A stretch of DNA of 64,000 bases from Sulfurimonas sp. HSL-3221 (GCF_021044585.1 NZ_CP087998.1:1-64000), one strand, 5' to 3'. Counted from the stretch's first letter, positions 28,074 through 38,290 are shown. The notes: generated from the letters alone by a model not told the origin. A program made the numbers and translations.

Positions 28074-28553
28074 ATGCCGAATGAAACCGTCATTGACATC
28101 CCCCACTACGCGACATTGCGGTTGCGCCACGTCGTGCTCGATTATAACGGGACGCTCGCCCTGGACGGGGCGCTGACACCGGAGGCGGCCGCACTGCTGG
28201 GTGCGCTTTGCGCGCGTTACGACGTGCATGTCATCACCTCCGATACCTTCGGGACCGTGGCCAAGGCGCTGGCGGCGTTTGACGTCACCGTCAAGGTGCT
28301 GCAAAGCAGCGACCATACGGGGGAGAAAGCGGCTTACATCTGGGAGCTCGGCGCCCCGCATTGCGCGGCGGTCGGCAACGGCGGCAACGACGCGCAGATG
28401 CTCAAAGCGGCGGGGCTCGGTATCGCCCTGGTCGGGGACGAGGGGTGCGCGACGGCGACCCTGATGGCAAGCGACATCGTCTGCAAGCAGATCGGCGAGG
28501 CCCTGGGGCTGCTGCTGAACGAGAAGCGCCTGATCGCGACGCTGCGCCGCTAA
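28074..28553 (+). CDS. HAD-superfamily phosphatase
   Basis: The 159 residues show HAD motif I as VVLDYNGTLALDG (Asp23; the second acidic residue of the usual DxDGT is replaced by Asn), motif II in VITSDTFG, and motif IV as VGNGGNDAQMLKAAGLGIAL, like the soluble part of P-type ATPases. It has no cap domain. The Asn in motif I resembles soluble P-type-ATPase-like HAD proteins, so activity may be limited. AAGGA precedes the ATG and a -10 TATGAT lies at 28050-28055. It converges with mscS five bases later. Confidence 0.8.
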   Translation: MPNETVIDIPHYATLRLRHVVLDYNGTLALDGALTPEAAALLGALCARYDVHVITSDTFGTVAKALAAFDVTVKVLQSSDHTGEKAAYIWELGAPHCAAVGNGGNDAQMLKAAGLGIALVGDEGCATATLMASDIVCKQIGEALGLLLNEKRLIATLRR

Positions 28554-28557
28554 CGCG

Positions 28558-30381
28558 CTACAGACCGTCCTTGGGCAGCTGTTTGACGTAGAGGTCGAGC
28601 TGCGGGAAGGGGATCTGGATGCCGTGTTTGTTCAGGGCGTTGTAGATAAGGATAAGGAAGTCCGAACGCAGGGCGCTGGGGCGGTTTCGGTTGGCCCACT
28701 CCACCCAGACGATCAGCTCGAAATCGACGCTGCTGCTGTTCATGTTGACCATCCACACTTCGGGCTGTTTTTCCGGGTCATGCCGGAGATAGGAGAGGCT
28801 GCTCTCTTTCAGCTCTTCGAGCACCGCCTTTTTCACCGTATCGACCTCGGTACCATAGGCAACGCCGAAGGGGATGTGGATACGCCGGGTTGCGTCCTCG
28901 AGGGTCCAGTTGATGACGTTGTTCTGGATGAAAGAGGAGTTGGGCACGACGATGTCGATGTTGTCGAAGGTTTTGACCGTCGTGGAGCGGATGCGCATGT
29001 CGGTGACGCGCCCGCGCAGGACGTCGCTGATCTCGATGGTGTCCCCGATGCGGATGGTGCGCTCGAACATCAGGATGATCCCCGCGATAAAGTTGGAGAC
29101 GACCGTCTGCAGCCCGAAACCGACCCCGATGGAGAGGGCCCCGGCGATGAGGGAGATGGAGGTCATGTCGATGCCGAGGCTTCCCATGGCGATGATGACG
29201 GCGACGAAGACGATGAGGTAGTAGCCGATATTCGACGCCAGGCGCATCGACATCTGGCTCATGTCCGGCCAGCGCCGTGCCAGGCGCGTGATCCAGCGTT
29301 TGTAGAAGGCACCGAGGAAGAAGCCCGCGACCAGGATCGCCAGCGCCTTGAGGAGACTGAGGATGCTGATGGGACGTTCGTTAAAGATGAAGAGCGGGGC
29401 GGTCAGGGTATCGCCGGCGCGTTTGAGCAGCGCTTTCGTTTCGTGGAGGGTATCGCCGACGACGAGGGCCGTCACTCCGAAGTGCGCTTTGGCGAGGCTG
29501 CGCAGCTGCGCGTTCTGGGCGCGGAAGCGGCTGCGCGCGTCCCCGGTGAGGCGCCCCGCGTCCGCCTCCATGGTATCAAGCAGGGCGAAAAAGGCGTCGT
29601 TCTCTTTCGTAATGAGCATGCACAGCGCCAGTTTCGCGGCCGATGCCAGTTTGGTCTGGAGCTGCCCGCTGTAATCGGCATTGGCCTTTTTCAGGTCCGC
29701 TGCGAGGCGTTCGCTGCGCGCACTCTCCTCCAGTTCGGCCCCTTCCAGGGCGATTTCGGCGGCAAGCCTGCGCTGCTGGCTCTTTTCGATTTCGGTTTCG
29801 GCCGTTTGCATCTCCGAGCGCAGATCTTTACCCGTGCAGCGGATCGCTTTGAGGCGTTGCGCGAGGGTCTGCGCGACGGCCGTACCGTACGCTCCGAGCC
29901 GGTCGCGTTTGGCCTCGAGGTTCTGTTGCTGGACCTTGTAGTAGGCGAACTGAAGCTGGTAGGCGCGCAGCCGGAACTTCTCCTCGGCGGTGAGCTGTTC
30001 GATCGTCTGCTTCAAAAAGGTGAGCTTGGACTGAATGTCGCGCAGTTTGCGTTCCGCGCTCTCCTGCCTGACCGAAGCTGTGGCCGCTGCGGCCAGGGCT
30101 TTATACGCCTGTTCCAGCGTCGGGGACGTCTGCGACAGCAGGGTGCTCGGGTCCTCTTCCTCTCCGGGGGTCTGGGCCGCCGCGCGGCGCAGGCGCTCCA
30201 GTTCGGTGCGTTCCGCGTCGGCCTGGGCCGGCATCAGGGTTCCCGCCGCCTGTGCCGCATCGATCTGCTGGCGCAGCGCCTTGTAGAGGGCGGGTTTGTC
30301 GCTGCTTTCATAAAGGGTGGTATTGACGTCGGCGGCCCGGAGGGCGCCGATCAGCAGGAAAAAGAGGAGAAGGGTTCGCAT
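28558..30381 (-). CDS. Mechanosensitive channel, MscS family, long form
   Basis: The 607-residue inner-membrane channel has a signal-type N-terminus (LLLFFLLIGALRAADVNT), a long periplasmic helical/coiled-coil region (about 20-320), then membrane helices, the MscS pore helix region SLIAGALSIGVGFGLQTVVS and the cytoplasmic beta domain FERTIRIGDTIEISDVLRG. Members open on membrane tension during osmotic downshift. It is the last gene of a minus-strand set (mscS-like, pgm, suhB, corA, mscS-like). It resembles the KefA/YjeP type by its extended periplasmic part but is shorter. Confidence 0.9.
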   Translation of the reverse strand: MRTLLLFFLLIGALRAADVNTTLYESSDKPALYKALRQQIDAAQAAGTLMPAQADAERTELERLRRAAAQTPGEEEDPSTLLSQTSPTLEQAYKALAAAATASVRQESAERKLRDIQSKLTFLKQTIEQLTAEEKFRLRAYQLQFAYYKVQQQNLEAKRDRLGAYGTAVAQTLAQRLKAIRCTGKDLRSEMQTAETEIEKSQQRRLAAEIALEGAELEESARSERLAADLKKANADYSGQLQTKLASAAKLALCMLITKENDAFFALLDTMEADAGRLTGDARSRFRAQNAQLRSLAKAHFGVTALVVGDTLHETKALLKRAGDTLTAPLFIFNERPISILSLLKALAILVAGFFLGAFYKRWITRLARRWPDMSQMSMRLASNIGYYLIVFVAVIIAMGSLGIDMTSISLIAGALSIGVGFGLQTVVSNFIAGIILMFERTIRIGDTIEISDVLRGRVTDMRIRSTTVKTFDNIDIVVPNSSFIQNNVINWTLEDATRRIHIPFGVAYGTEVDTVKKAVLEELKESSLSYLRHDPEKQPEVWMVNMNSSSVDFELIVWVEWANRNRPSALRSDFLILIYNALNKHGIQIPFPQLDLYVKQLPKDGL

Positions 30382-30394
30382 CGGCAGGCTCCTG

Positions 30395-31195
30395 TCAGTG
30401 GTGTTGCGTGACCCGGCGCCGATGCCACAGCAGCAGCCCGACGGAGGTGAGGAGGAGCAGCAGCACCATCAGCATGACGGCATTGGCCGTTCCCGCCGGG
30501 CTCTGGGCGAAGGGGAGCCCGCCCGTATTCATCCCGAAAAAGCCGACGACGAGGTTGAGCGGCAGGAAGATCGCCGAGATGACGGTGAGCAGGTAGATCA
30601 GCCGGTTCATCTTCTCGTTGGTGCGGGCGTTGTGGAAGTTGTAGATGTAGTCGAGCTTGGAGAGCTGGTGCAGCGCCGAGCGCAGGAGACGGTCGGTGTG
30701 CTCCTGCAGGTCGGCGTAGTGGTCGACGGGGAAGCGCTCAAGGGGTTCGTAATGCTCCGTCACCTCCGCGAGAACGGTGGTGGTGCGCGCCAGGACCCGC
30801 TCGACCCGGAGGATGTCCCGCTTCAGCCCCAGCCACTGCGTCATGAAATTGGTTTCGGCCCTGTCGGTGTAGAGCCGCTCCTCCATGTCCGCGACGCGCT
30901 CCAGGTAGCCGTTGAATCCCTTGAGCAAACGGTCGATCAGCGGGTCGATGATGCGATGGGGCCCCTCAAAACGGCTCTCGAGCGCAATGAGATCGTTGCG
31001 TTCCCTGTCGAACCGGTAGCTTCCCGTCGGGGTCAGGATAAAGCCGGTAGAGACGATCTGAACATCCTCGCCGATGACCGGCAGGCGTACGATCAGCATG
31101 TCGTAGTCGGGGTTGACGTCGAACAGGGAGGGGTGATGTTCGTTGCGGAGGTCTTCGAGGTGCAGCGGGTTGATCTTGACGCTGATGCCGTCCAT
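30395..31195 (-). CDS. CorA family divalent-cation transporter
   Basis: The 266 residues form a reduced cytoplasmic domain followed by two C-terminal membrane helices. The signature GMN lies in LNLVVGFFGMNTGG between them, which defines the CorA/ZntB family; the family moves Mg2+, Co2+ or Zn2+. AGGAG six bases before ATG 31195 gives the start; a frame opening at 31234 is not supported. It is shorter than Escherichia coli CorA (316). It lies between suhB and the downstream mscS-like gene, 13 bases from the latter. Confidence 0.9.
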   Translation of the reverse strand: MDGISVKINPLHLEDLRNEHHPSLFDVNPDYDMLIVRLPVIGEDVQIVSTGFILTPTGSYRFDRERNDLIALESRFEGPHRIIDPLIDRLLKGFNGYLERVADMEERLYTDRAETNFMTQWLGLKRDILRVERVLARTTTVLAEVTEHYEPLERFPVDHYADLQEHTDRLLRSALHQLSKLDYIYNFHNARTNEKMNRLIYLLTVISAIFLPLNLVVGFFGMNTGGLPFAQSPAGTANAVMLMVLLLLLTSVGLLLWHRRRVTQHH

Positions 31196-31240
31196 AGCCG
31201 GCTCCTGGATTGGTATAGTGTCATTGTAGCGCAAACGCGG

Positions 31241-32032
31241 CTACGTTGCGGACGCCTCTCCCAGTTTGGCTACCAGGGCATCGTGGATCTTCCCGTTGGT
31301 CGCGACGATGATGCGCCGTTCCAGGGTATAGGGCTCCCCGTCCTCGCGGCTCACCGCCCCGCCGGCTTCAAGAACGATCAGGATCCCCGCCGCGACGTCC
31401 CACGGTTTGAGGTTGATCTCGTAAAAGCCAGCGAAAGTGCCTTTGGCCGTGTAGCAGAGGTCCAGGGCCGCGGAGCCGAGGCGGCGGATGTCGCGGGTAA
31501 AGGGGAGCATGCTGCGCATAGTGCGCAGCACCCACTCGTAGTCGCCGCCCTGCTCGATCTTGGTGTAGGGGAAGCCCGTCGCGATCAGCGCCCGCGGCAG
31601 GCTGTCGGCTTCGGCATCGACGCGGATGGGTTCACCGTTGAGCGTGGCGCCCTTGCCCTTTTCGGCATAGAAGAGCTCCTCAAGGACGGGATTGTAGACA
31701 CAGCCGGCGACGGGCTGCTGATCTTCCCAGATGCCGATGGAGATGGCGCAGAAGGGGATGCCGTGCACGAAGTTCGTCGTACCGTCGATGGGGTCGATGT
31801 AGATCGCCTTTTCGGGGTAGGTGATCGTTGCGCTGCTCTCCTCGCCGACGAGGGTGTGGTCGGGGAAGGCCTCGGCGAGCCTGGCTTTGAGCAGCTCTTC
31901 GACGGCGACGTCGTACTGGGTGACGAGGTCGATGTCGCTTTTGTAGCGCACCTCTTTGGGGGCGTGGTAGCCCTCCAGAAAGAGGCTGCCCGCCTCCTGG
32001 GCGATAGCTTTCAGAAGGTCGTAGCGCGGCAT
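31241..32032 (-). CDS. suhB: Inositol monophosphatase family protein
   Basis: The 263-residue Mg-dependent phosphatase shows the family motifs GEES (63-66), IYIDPIDGTTNFVHG (Asp80, Asp83) and LKPWDVAAGILIVLEAGG. Substrates in bacteria include inositol 1-phosphate and related sugar phosphates. The start follows the pgm stop with no gap, so both are read from one transcript. The symbol is by family; substrate is not proven. Confidence 0.9.
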   Translation of the reverse strand: MPRYDLLKAIAQEAGSLFLEGYHAPKEVRYKSDIDLVTQYDVAVEELLKARLAEAFPDHTLVGEESSATITYPEKAIYIDPIDGTTNFVHGIPFCAISIGIWEDQQPVAGCVYNPVLEELFYAEKGKGATLNGEPIRVDAEADSLPRALIATGFPYTKIEQGGDYEWVLRTMRSMLPFTRDIRRLGSAALDLCYTAKGTFAGFYEINLKPWDVAAGILIVLEAGGAVSREDGEPYTLERRIIVATNGKIHDALVAKLGEASAT

Positions 32033-33715
32033 CTATCGGGCGAAGAAATCCGAGAGGATCGCCTGGGCCTCCTCCTGGATCCTTTTGAGATGGGTTTCGG
32101 AGATGAAGCTTTCGGCGTAGATCTTGTAGATGTCCTCCGTGCCCGACGGGCGCATGGCGGCCCAGCCGTTTTCGGTGACGAGCTTCAGCCCGCCCAGGGG
32201 TGCGTCGTTGCCGGGGGCGTTGCTGAAGCGCTGCACGATCGGCTCGCCGGCGAGGGTCTCGGCGGTGATGTCCTCGGGTCTGATTGCTTTGAGTTTCGCT
32301 TTCTGTTCCGGGTCCGCAACGGCGTCGATGCGGGCGTAGAAGGATTGCCCGAACTCCGCTTCGAAACCTTCGTAGATGGCGCCCGGGTCCTTGCCGGTGA
32401 CGGCGCGGATCTCGGCGGCCAGGAGGTTCATGATGATGCCGTCCTTGTCCGTGCTCCACGGGGTCGAATCCATCCGAAGGAAGCTCGCCCCCGCACTCTC
32501 TTCGCCGCCAAAGGCGAGGTCGCCGCCGTAGAGGCCGCCGACGAACCATTTAAAGCCGACGGGGACCTCATAGAGTTTTGCGCCGAGGCTGCCCGCAATG
32601 CGGTCGATCATCGAGCTTGAGACGGCCGTTTTGCCGATGCCCATGTTAGTGTCTTTCCACGCTTTGCCTTCGACGAAGGGGATAAAAGAGAGCACGCCTT
32701 TTTTCCGGCGGTGGGTGAAGAGATACCAGATGGCAACGCTGAGGTAGTGGTTGGGGTTCATGAGCCCGCTGTGGGGCGTGACGATGCCGTGGCGGTCGGC
32801 GTCGGCGTCGTTGCCGAAGGCGATGTCGTACTTGTCGCGCAGTTTGATCATGGAAGCCATGGCATAGGGCGACGAGCAGTCCATGCGGATTTTGCCGTCG
32901 TGGTCCAGGGTCATGAAGGAAAAACGGGGGTCGACCTTCTCGTTGACCAGGAGAAGGTTCAGGCCGAGGAGCTTGTTGATCTTGCGGTAGACCGGCAGGG
33001 CCGTCCCGCCCATCGGGTCGACGCCGATGCGCAGTTTTGCCGCTTTGATGGCCTCGATGTCGACGATCTGCGGCAGGGCTTCGACGTAGGGGGTGATGAA
33101 GTCATAGGTCTGTACGTATTCACTGGCCATCGCCGTCTCGAGGTTGAGGGCGTGCACCGCTTCGAGGCGGTGTGTGAGGATCTCGTTGGCCCGTTTCTCG
33201 ATCACGGCGGTGACATCGGTGTCCGCGGGGCCGCCGTTTGACGTGTTGTACTTGAAGCCGCCGTCGGTGGGCGGGTTGTGCGACGGGGTGATGACGATGC
33301 CGTCGGCCTTGTCGGCGTGGGTCTTGTTGTATTCGAGAATGGTGAAGGAGAGCACCGGCGTCGGGGTAAAGATGTCCTCCCCGGCGATGCGCGTCTGCAC
33401 TTCGTTGGCGGCGCAGACGCGGATGGCCGTCATCTGGGCCGGGTCGGAGAGAGCGTGGGTGTCGCGGCCGATAAAGAGCGGCCCGGTAATGCCGGCGCTT
33501 TTACGGTATTCGCAGACGGCCTGGGTGATGGCGAGGATGTGCTCTTCGTTGAAACTGGCCTTGAGGGAGTTGCCCCGGTGACCGGAGGTCCCGAATGCGA
33601 CCCGCTGCGTCGGTTCGGACGGGTCGGGTTTGAGCTCGTAGTATCGGGCGATCAGATCGGTCAGGTCGATCAACTGTGCTTCGGTAGCCTGGGTGCCGGC
33701 TTCGGGGTGGGCCAT
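32033..33715 (-). CDS. pgm: Phosphoglucomutase (alpha-D-glucose phosphate-specific)
   Basis: This enzyme interconverts glucose 1-phosphate and glucose 6-phosphate, linking glycogen or polysaccharide synthesis to the upstream zwf route. The 560 residues show [12 protein letters not shown], the phosphoserine loop [14 protein letters not shown] (Ser145), the metal site [11 protein letters not shown] and the sugar-binding loop [11 protein letters not shown]. Length and motif order fit the Escherichia coli Pgm type. It abuts suhB directly. Confidence 0.95.
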   Translation of the reverse strand: MAHPEAGTQATEAQLIDLTDLIARYYELKPDPSEPTQRVAFGTSGHRGNSLKASFNEEHILAITQAVCEYRKSAGITGPLFIGRDTHALSDPAQMTAIRVCAANEVQTRIAGEDIFTPTPVLSFTILEYNKTHADKADGIVITPSHNPPTDGGFKYNTSNGGPADTDVTAVIEKRANEILTHRLEAVHALNLETAMASEYVQTYDFITPYVEALPQIVDIEAIKAAKLRIGVDPMGGTALPVYRKINKLLGLNLLLVNEKVDPRFSFMTLDHDGKIRMDCSSPYAMASMIKLRDKYDIAFGNDADADRHGIVTPHSGLMNPNHYLSVAIWYLFTHRRKKGVLSFIPFVEGKAWKDTNMGIGKTAVSSSMIDRIAGSLGAKLYEVPVGFKWFVGGLYGGDLAFGGEESAGASFLRMDSTPWSTDKDGIIMNLLAAEIRAVTGKDPGAIYEGFEAEFGQSFYARIDAVADPEQKAKLKAIRPEDITAETLAGEPIVQRFSNAPGNDAPLGGLKLVTENGWAAMRPSGTEDIYKIYAESFISETHLKRIQEEAQAILSDFFAR

Positions 33716-33772
33716 AATCGTTCTCCTCGGGCATGGTTGCCCATATTATAGTCCCTTTTTTGTTGGCGAGGG

Positions 33773-35659
33773 TTATTTTTCCGGTTGATTTTTGAACATC
33801 GGCGCCACGCTGTCGCGAATGTTATCTTTGTCAAAGTAGAGCGACTGCGACGGGAAGGCGAATTCGAGGCCGTTCGCGTCGAGGATCTCCCAGATCTTGA
33901 AGATAATGTCCTGTTTGATCCGGAGCCACTCCTCCCAGTCGACGGTGTTGGTGAAGGTGTAGATGAGGATGTCCATCGACGAGGCGGAGAGCTCATCGAG
34001 GTAGACCATCAGGCTCGTCTTGATGCCGAACTTGTCCTCGACGGAGATGAGGCGCTTTTCGCGCTTTTTCAGCCGGGCGTACATCTCGGTGTCATATTCG
34101 CCCGGGACGACGGTATCGGGGTGCTCCAGGAGCATCTGGCGGATTTCGTCGATGGCCTTGGCCAGCGCTGCGCGGTCCGAACCGTAGGTGACGCCGACGT
34201 GCATCTTGATGCGGCGGCCGACCTTGCGGCGGTTGTAGTTTTTCAGCGGGACGTTGGCGAGCTTTTCGTTCGGCACCGTGATGAGAGCGTTGTCGAAGGT
34301 GCGGATATCGGTACTGATGAAGCCGATCTCGACGACGGTCCCTTCGACATCCCCCGCAGCGATCCAGTCCCCCTGGGAGAAGGAGTTGTCCGAGAGGATC
34401 TTGAGCAGTCCGAAGAAGTTGCTGAGCGTGTCCTTCGCCGCCAGGGCGACCGCCAGACCGCCGATGCCCAGCGAAGCGACGAGGCCCGTGATATTGACGC
34501 CGATATGCACCAGGAAGAAGAGGACGGCGGTGATGACGATGACGATCTTGGTGATCGAGAGGATGAGGTTGACCAGTTCGCTGCGCATCTGCCGGTTCTT
34601 GAGCGCGGTGCGCTGGTGCAGGAAGTGGTAGAAAAAGTTGTCGACCAGCCGTATGACGATGTAGCTGAAGGCGGCCAGGTAGACGAAGTAGAAGAGGGTG
34701 CTCTCATCCTGGGAGCTGCTCGGATGCTGCAGGATCTCCAGACCGACCTGCAGGCCGTAGGCCAGGATAATGATAAAGAGCGGGCGCCGGATACTTTCGA
34801 TGTTGTTGAGCATCATCTCGTCCGTAAGATCCTCCTTGCGGGTGATGAGGTGTTGCATCATCCGGTAGACGCGGTAGTAGAGCAGCGCGGCGACGAGCCA
34901 GGCGAGCAGCAGGCTGGCCGCAAAGAGCGTGAGGCGGCCGACGTCGGTGTTGACGTAGCGCAGGCCCGTGTTGATCTCGGCGGCAACGGCGTTGTCGTTG
35001 AGGAAGGCGAGCAGGCTGTCGAGCTTGATGCGCTGCAGCAGCGAGCGGTACTGGAGGCTCTGGGGATGAAGTTGGAGGTAGTCCAGCAGCTCCTTATAGA
35101 AAAGGTAGTGGGTCTGCAGTGCCGCCGCGTTCTTGCGCAGGGCATCGGCAATCTCCCCCTCTTCCGTCACCTCCGCCGCGGCATGGACATCCGCCTCCAC
35201 GTCGATCGCCTGAAGCTGGCCGATCTCGTCGCGGACCCGTGCGCTCAGCGCTTCCGTATCGAGGGTGGTCCACTCCGCCGCCAGGGAGGCGAAAAAGACA
35301 AAGATGCGCTGTTGCAGCTTCAGCGTCTGCACGGCGAGGCGGTCACGGGTTTCGGCGAGGCTGTTCCCCTGTTCGCGGTTGACGCGGATCTTGGCGGAGA
35401 GCCGGTAGAGCTGCGCATCCGCTTCGGAGGGGTGGAAAAAGGGATTGACGGGATTTTCAACACTGTAGGGGGCCGCTTTCAGGGCCGAGACCAGACCCGC
35501 GAAGGCATCAAGTTTTGCATCGACCCCCGCCGCTTCCGAGGCATTCGTATCGCCGCGCGGCGCGTAAAGCTCCGCTTCGACGGAGAGGACCTGCTGCCAG
35601 AACGGTTCGGCCGCGAGGAGCTGAAGACCGAGCAGCATCAGGACAAAAAAATGTTTCAT
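33773..35659 (-). CDS. Mechanosensitive channel, MscS family, long form (second copy)
   Basis: The 628 residues begin with a signal peptide (MKHFFVLMLLGLQLLAAEP), followed by a periplasmic helical region (about 20-230), several membrane helices, the MscS pore segment VASLGIGGLAVALAAKDTLS, and the cytoplasmic beta domain. The C-terminus is extended past the usual domain. It differs clearly from the other MscS protein of this window, so they are not a recent duplication. It is upstream of pgm on the same strand by 57 bases. Confidence 0.9.
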   Translation of the reverse strand: MKHFFVLMLLGLQLLAAEPFWQQVLSVEAELYAPRGDTNASEAAGVDAKLDAFAGLVSALKAAPYSVENPVNPFFHPSEADAQLYRLSAKIRVNREQGNSLAETRDRLAVQTLKLQQRIFVFFASLAAEWTTLDTEALSARVRDEIGQLQAIDVEADVHAAAEVTEEGEIADALRKNAAALQTHYLFYKELLDYLQLHPQSLQYRSLLQRIKLDSLLAFLNDNAVAAEINTGLRYVNTDVGRLTLFAASLLLAWLVAALLYYRVYRMMQHLITRKEDLTDEMMLNNIESIRRPLFIIILAYGLQVGLEILQHPSSSQDESTLFYFVYLAAFSYIVIRLVDNFFYHFLHQRTALKNRQMRSELVNLILSITKIVIVITAVLFFLVHIGVNITGLVASLGIGGLAVALAAKDTLSNFFGLLKILSDNSFSQGDWIAAGDVEGTVVEIGFISTDIRTFDNALITVPNEKLANVPLKNYNRRKVGRRIKMHVGVTYGSDRAALAKAIDEIRQMLLEHPDTVVPGEYDTEMYARLKKREKRLISVEDKFGIKTSLMVYLDELSASSMDILIYTFTNTVDWEEWLRIKQDIIFKIWEILDANGLEFAFPSQSLYFDKDNIRDSVAPMFKNQPEK

Positions 35660-35719
35660 TCGTATCCCCCTGTTTGATGACGACAGTATAGCGTCCGGGG
35701 GTTAAACCGCAGGAAGGGC

Positions 35720-35929
35720 CTAATCGAGCCCCAGCTCCTTGAGCAGCGGGTCGAACTTTGAGGAGAGGCCGACGAGGGCGTCATAAAGCAGGCCGAAACC
35801 CTTGTCTTCGGCGATCCACTCTTCGACGAGTTTGACGCCGTTGCTCTTTTCGGCATCGCTGAGTTCCGGGGAGGCGGCAATATTGTCGCGGATCGCTTCG
35901 AGATGTTCGCGGTTTTTATGACTGGGCAT
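35720..35929 (-). CDS. Small helical protein, unknown
   Basis: The 69-residue acidic, helical protein (MPSHKNREHLEAIRDNIAAS; ends LLKELGLD) is not recognised. It has AGGAG six bases before the ATG and a codon pattern like its neighbours, so it is probably real. It is soluble without signal peptide. It stands alone between mscS and the divergent TonB receptor. Confidence 0.65.
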   Translation of the reverse strand: MPSHKNREHLEAIRDNIAASPELSDAEKSNGVKLVEEWIAEDKGFGLLYDALVGLSSKFDPLLKELGLD

Positions 35930-36125
35930 AATCGTCTCCTGTATGGGTGGTTTTAATAATCATAGCGAGAATAGCGTTAAATCTCTCCCGTTTCAGGGCA
36001 AACACAATTTCCGATCACGCAAACCTTAATCGTTTGAAAAAATTGGATGATGCGCATTAAAAAGATTTATTTTAATCAAAAAGAATATATGTCGTTAAAC
36101 GCCCAGGTACAGGGGCTTTTCCACT

Positions 36126-36159
36126 TAACACTTAGGTAACACTCTTCTAATAATATTAT
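36126..36159 (+). promoter_or_regulatory. Direct repeats and palindrome before the TonB receptor
   Basis: TAACACT occurs twice, at 36126-36132 and 36137-36143, exactly 11 bases apart (one helical turn), as in OmpR-type response-regulator sites. Just after lies the palindrome ATAATATTAT (36150-36159), overlapping the likely -10 (TAATAT, 36151-36156), which could be a Fur-like element. The rest of the spacer 35930-36181 is AT-rich and shows no gene. Confidence 0.4.
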
Positions 36160-36181
36160 GTATTATATTTAAGGAGTGTGT

Positions 36182-38278
36182 ATGAAAAAGGGGATTTTGC
36201 TGAGTATCCCGGCGGCACTCACGACGCTGATGGGAGCGGATACCTACTCCCTGGACGCCGTGAGTGTCACCGCGACGAAATTCGAACGCGAAACCAAAGA
36301 GGTGCCGCAGAGCGTCGCTGTCGTCGACAACGAGGAGATCGAAGAGCGCAACGTGCTCAACGTCAAAGATGCCATCGAAACGATCCCGGGGGTGATCACG
36401 ATGAGCAAGAACAACGGCTACGACAGCCGGCTCATCATCCGCGGCGCGGGGCTGAAAGCGCGCTACGGCATCCGGGAGATCATGGTCATGCGCGACGGGG
36501 TCCCGATGACGGACCCGGACAGTTTCACGCGGATGGACTTTATCGACGTTGACGACATGGAGAGCGTCGAGGTCTTCAAGGGGCCGGGTTCGATCTATGC
36601 GGCCAATGCCAGCGGCGGGGTCGTCTTTATCAAGTCCAAATCCGTTTTCGATACGGACAACAACCGTGTCAAGATCGGGTACGGCACCTATGACACCCTC
36701 AATGCCAACATCAAAGGCTCCTTTGCGATCGATGAGAGCAACTACGTCGGCGTCAGCGTTTCCCGCCGCCAGTCGTCAAACGACTGGAGGGACTGGAACG
36801 AGTTCGATACGACCCAGGCGAGCCTGAAATACGGCCACCTCTTCGAGGATGACGCCTCGCTGCAGATGGAGTTTGCCTATACCGAAGCGAACCTGCAGCT
36901 GCCCCAGTCCCTCAGCGCTGACGAATTCGCCGCCTTCAAAGAGACGGGGGAGACGACGAACACCAACGGCGCGTGGCAGCAGAGCGGCCGCTATTCCGAT
37001 ACCTACTTCTTCAACGTCCAGTACGAGAAGAGCTTCGGCGACCTGACCTTCAAGCCGCAGGCGTATTTCACGAAGTGGGGCCACTACCACCCGGTCACGG
37101 GGATGATCAACGACGCGCCGGACAACTACGTTATCGGGACGGACCTCGCCTTTGATGCGAAACATACGCTTTTTAACCGCGACGCCTCCCTCGTCTTCGG
37201 CCTGACGGCGCGCAGCGACATCCGTGACAACAGCAAAAAGTACACCTACCGCGACTACATTGACGTCCCGGGACCGAGTACGCGTATTATCAAGGTCACC
37301 TCCGATGCGAAAGGGGACCTGGCCGGGGTCGAAGACGGTACGAGCACGCTCTACGGCTTCTACATTCAGGAGACCTTCGCGCCCGCGGAGCGCCTGCTCG
37401 TGGACGTGGGGCTGCGGTACGACCACCTCTCCTTCGATATCGACGGGACGGAGTACCTGGCCTACGACTACGCCGACGGCAACTATACGACGGGCGAGGG
37501 CGACTACAGCGTCACCGAGTCCTACGATCTGCTCTCGCCGAAGGTCGGCGCGACGTTCGCGCTGACGGAGACGCTCAACGTTTACGGCCTCATCGCCGCG
37601 GCGAATCAGGCGCCGACGGACAGCGAAGTCCGTGCCAACCTCGCCTACGGCAGTTCCCCGTCGCTCAAAGCCTCGCTGTCGGTCAATTACGAGGTCGGTA
37701 TGAAGCAGCGCAGCCGCGACTGGAGCATGGATCTGTCACTCTACTATAACGCCGTGCGCGACGAGATCGTGGCGGTCAAGGGGGCCGACAATACGACTTA
37801 TTACACCAATGCCGGTAAAACGAAACGCATCGGGGCGGAGCTCAGCGTCGATTACTTCCTCAGCGACATGGTGGACGTCGGTGCCAACGGCGCCTGGTTC
37901 GATTACAGCTACAGCAGTTACGTCGACGGCGGGGTGGACTATTCAGGCAACAGGCAGCGCTACATCCCCGATTACCAGTATTCGCTCTTTGCCGGCTACC
38001 ATGACGGCAGCCTCTCGGCGCGCATCGAGGGGATCAGCTACGGTCCTTTCTACATGGACGACCTCAACACGGAGAAGTACGACGGCTTTACGCTGGTCAC
38101 GAACCTGAGCCTTGCCTATACCACCGGACACCACCGCTACCAGTTCAACGTCAACAACCTCTTCGACCAGCGCTACGCGACGGAAGTGGACAAAACGACC
38201 GGCTACGGCGGACCGAAGTACTACTACACGCCGGGCATGCCGCAGTTCGCGATGTTGACCTACACCTATTCGTTCTAA
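36182..38278 (+). CDS. TonB-dependent outer-membrane receptor
   Basis: The 698-residue barrel imports a scarce ligand using TonB energy. It has a signal peptide (MKKGILLSIPAALTTLMGA), a TonB-box-like stretch LDAVSVTATK, the plug domain (QSVAVVDNEEIEERNVLNVK; GVIT; VEVFKGPGSIYAANASGG) and a C-terminal strand ending MLTYTYSF with terminal Phe. The start at 36182 follows AAGGAG at 36171-36176; the GTG at 36176 would overlap the ribosome site. The membrane polyferredoxin gene follows 12 bases later, suggesting reduction of the imported metal or ligand. Ligand unknown. Confidence 0.93.
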   Translation: MKKGILLSIPAALTTLMGADTYSLDAVSVTATKFERETKEVPQSVAVVDNEEIEERNVLNVKDAIETIPGVITMSKNNGYDSRLIIRGAGLKARYGIREIMVMRDGVPMTDPDSFTRMDFIDVDDMESVEVFKGPGSIYAANASGGVVFIKSKSVFDTDNNRVKIGYGTYDTLNANIKGSFAIDESNYVGVSVSRRQSSNDWRDWNEFDTTQASLKYGHLFEDDASLQMEFAYTEANLQLPQSLSADEFAAFKETGETTNTNGAWQQSGRYSDTYFFNVQYEKSFGDLTFKPQAYFTKWGHYHPVTGMINDAPDNYVIGTDLAFDAKHTLFNRDASLVFGLTARSDIRDNSKKYTYRDYIDVPGPSTRIIKVTSDAKGDLAGVEDGTSTLYGFYIQETFAPAERLLVDVGLRYDHLSFDIDGTEYLAYDYADGNYTTGEGDYSVTESYDLLSPKVGATFALTETLNVYGLIAAANQAPTDSEVRANLAYGSSPSLKASLSVNYEVGMKQRSRDWSMDLSLYYNAVRDEIVAVKGADNTTYYTNAGKTKRIGAELSVDYFLSDMVDVGANGAWFDYSYSSYVDGGVDYSGNRQRYIPDYQYSLFAGYHDGSLSARIEGISYGPFYMDDLNTEKYDGFTLVTNLSLAYTTGHHRYQFNVNNLFDQRYATEVDKTTGYGGPKYYYTPGMPQFAMLTYTYSF

Positions 38279-38290
38279 AAGGAGGAGCAG

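Noticed and set aside
30317..32620. 767-residue open frame on the plus strand
   Set aside because: Antisense to corA, suhB and pgm, which have clear family motifs.
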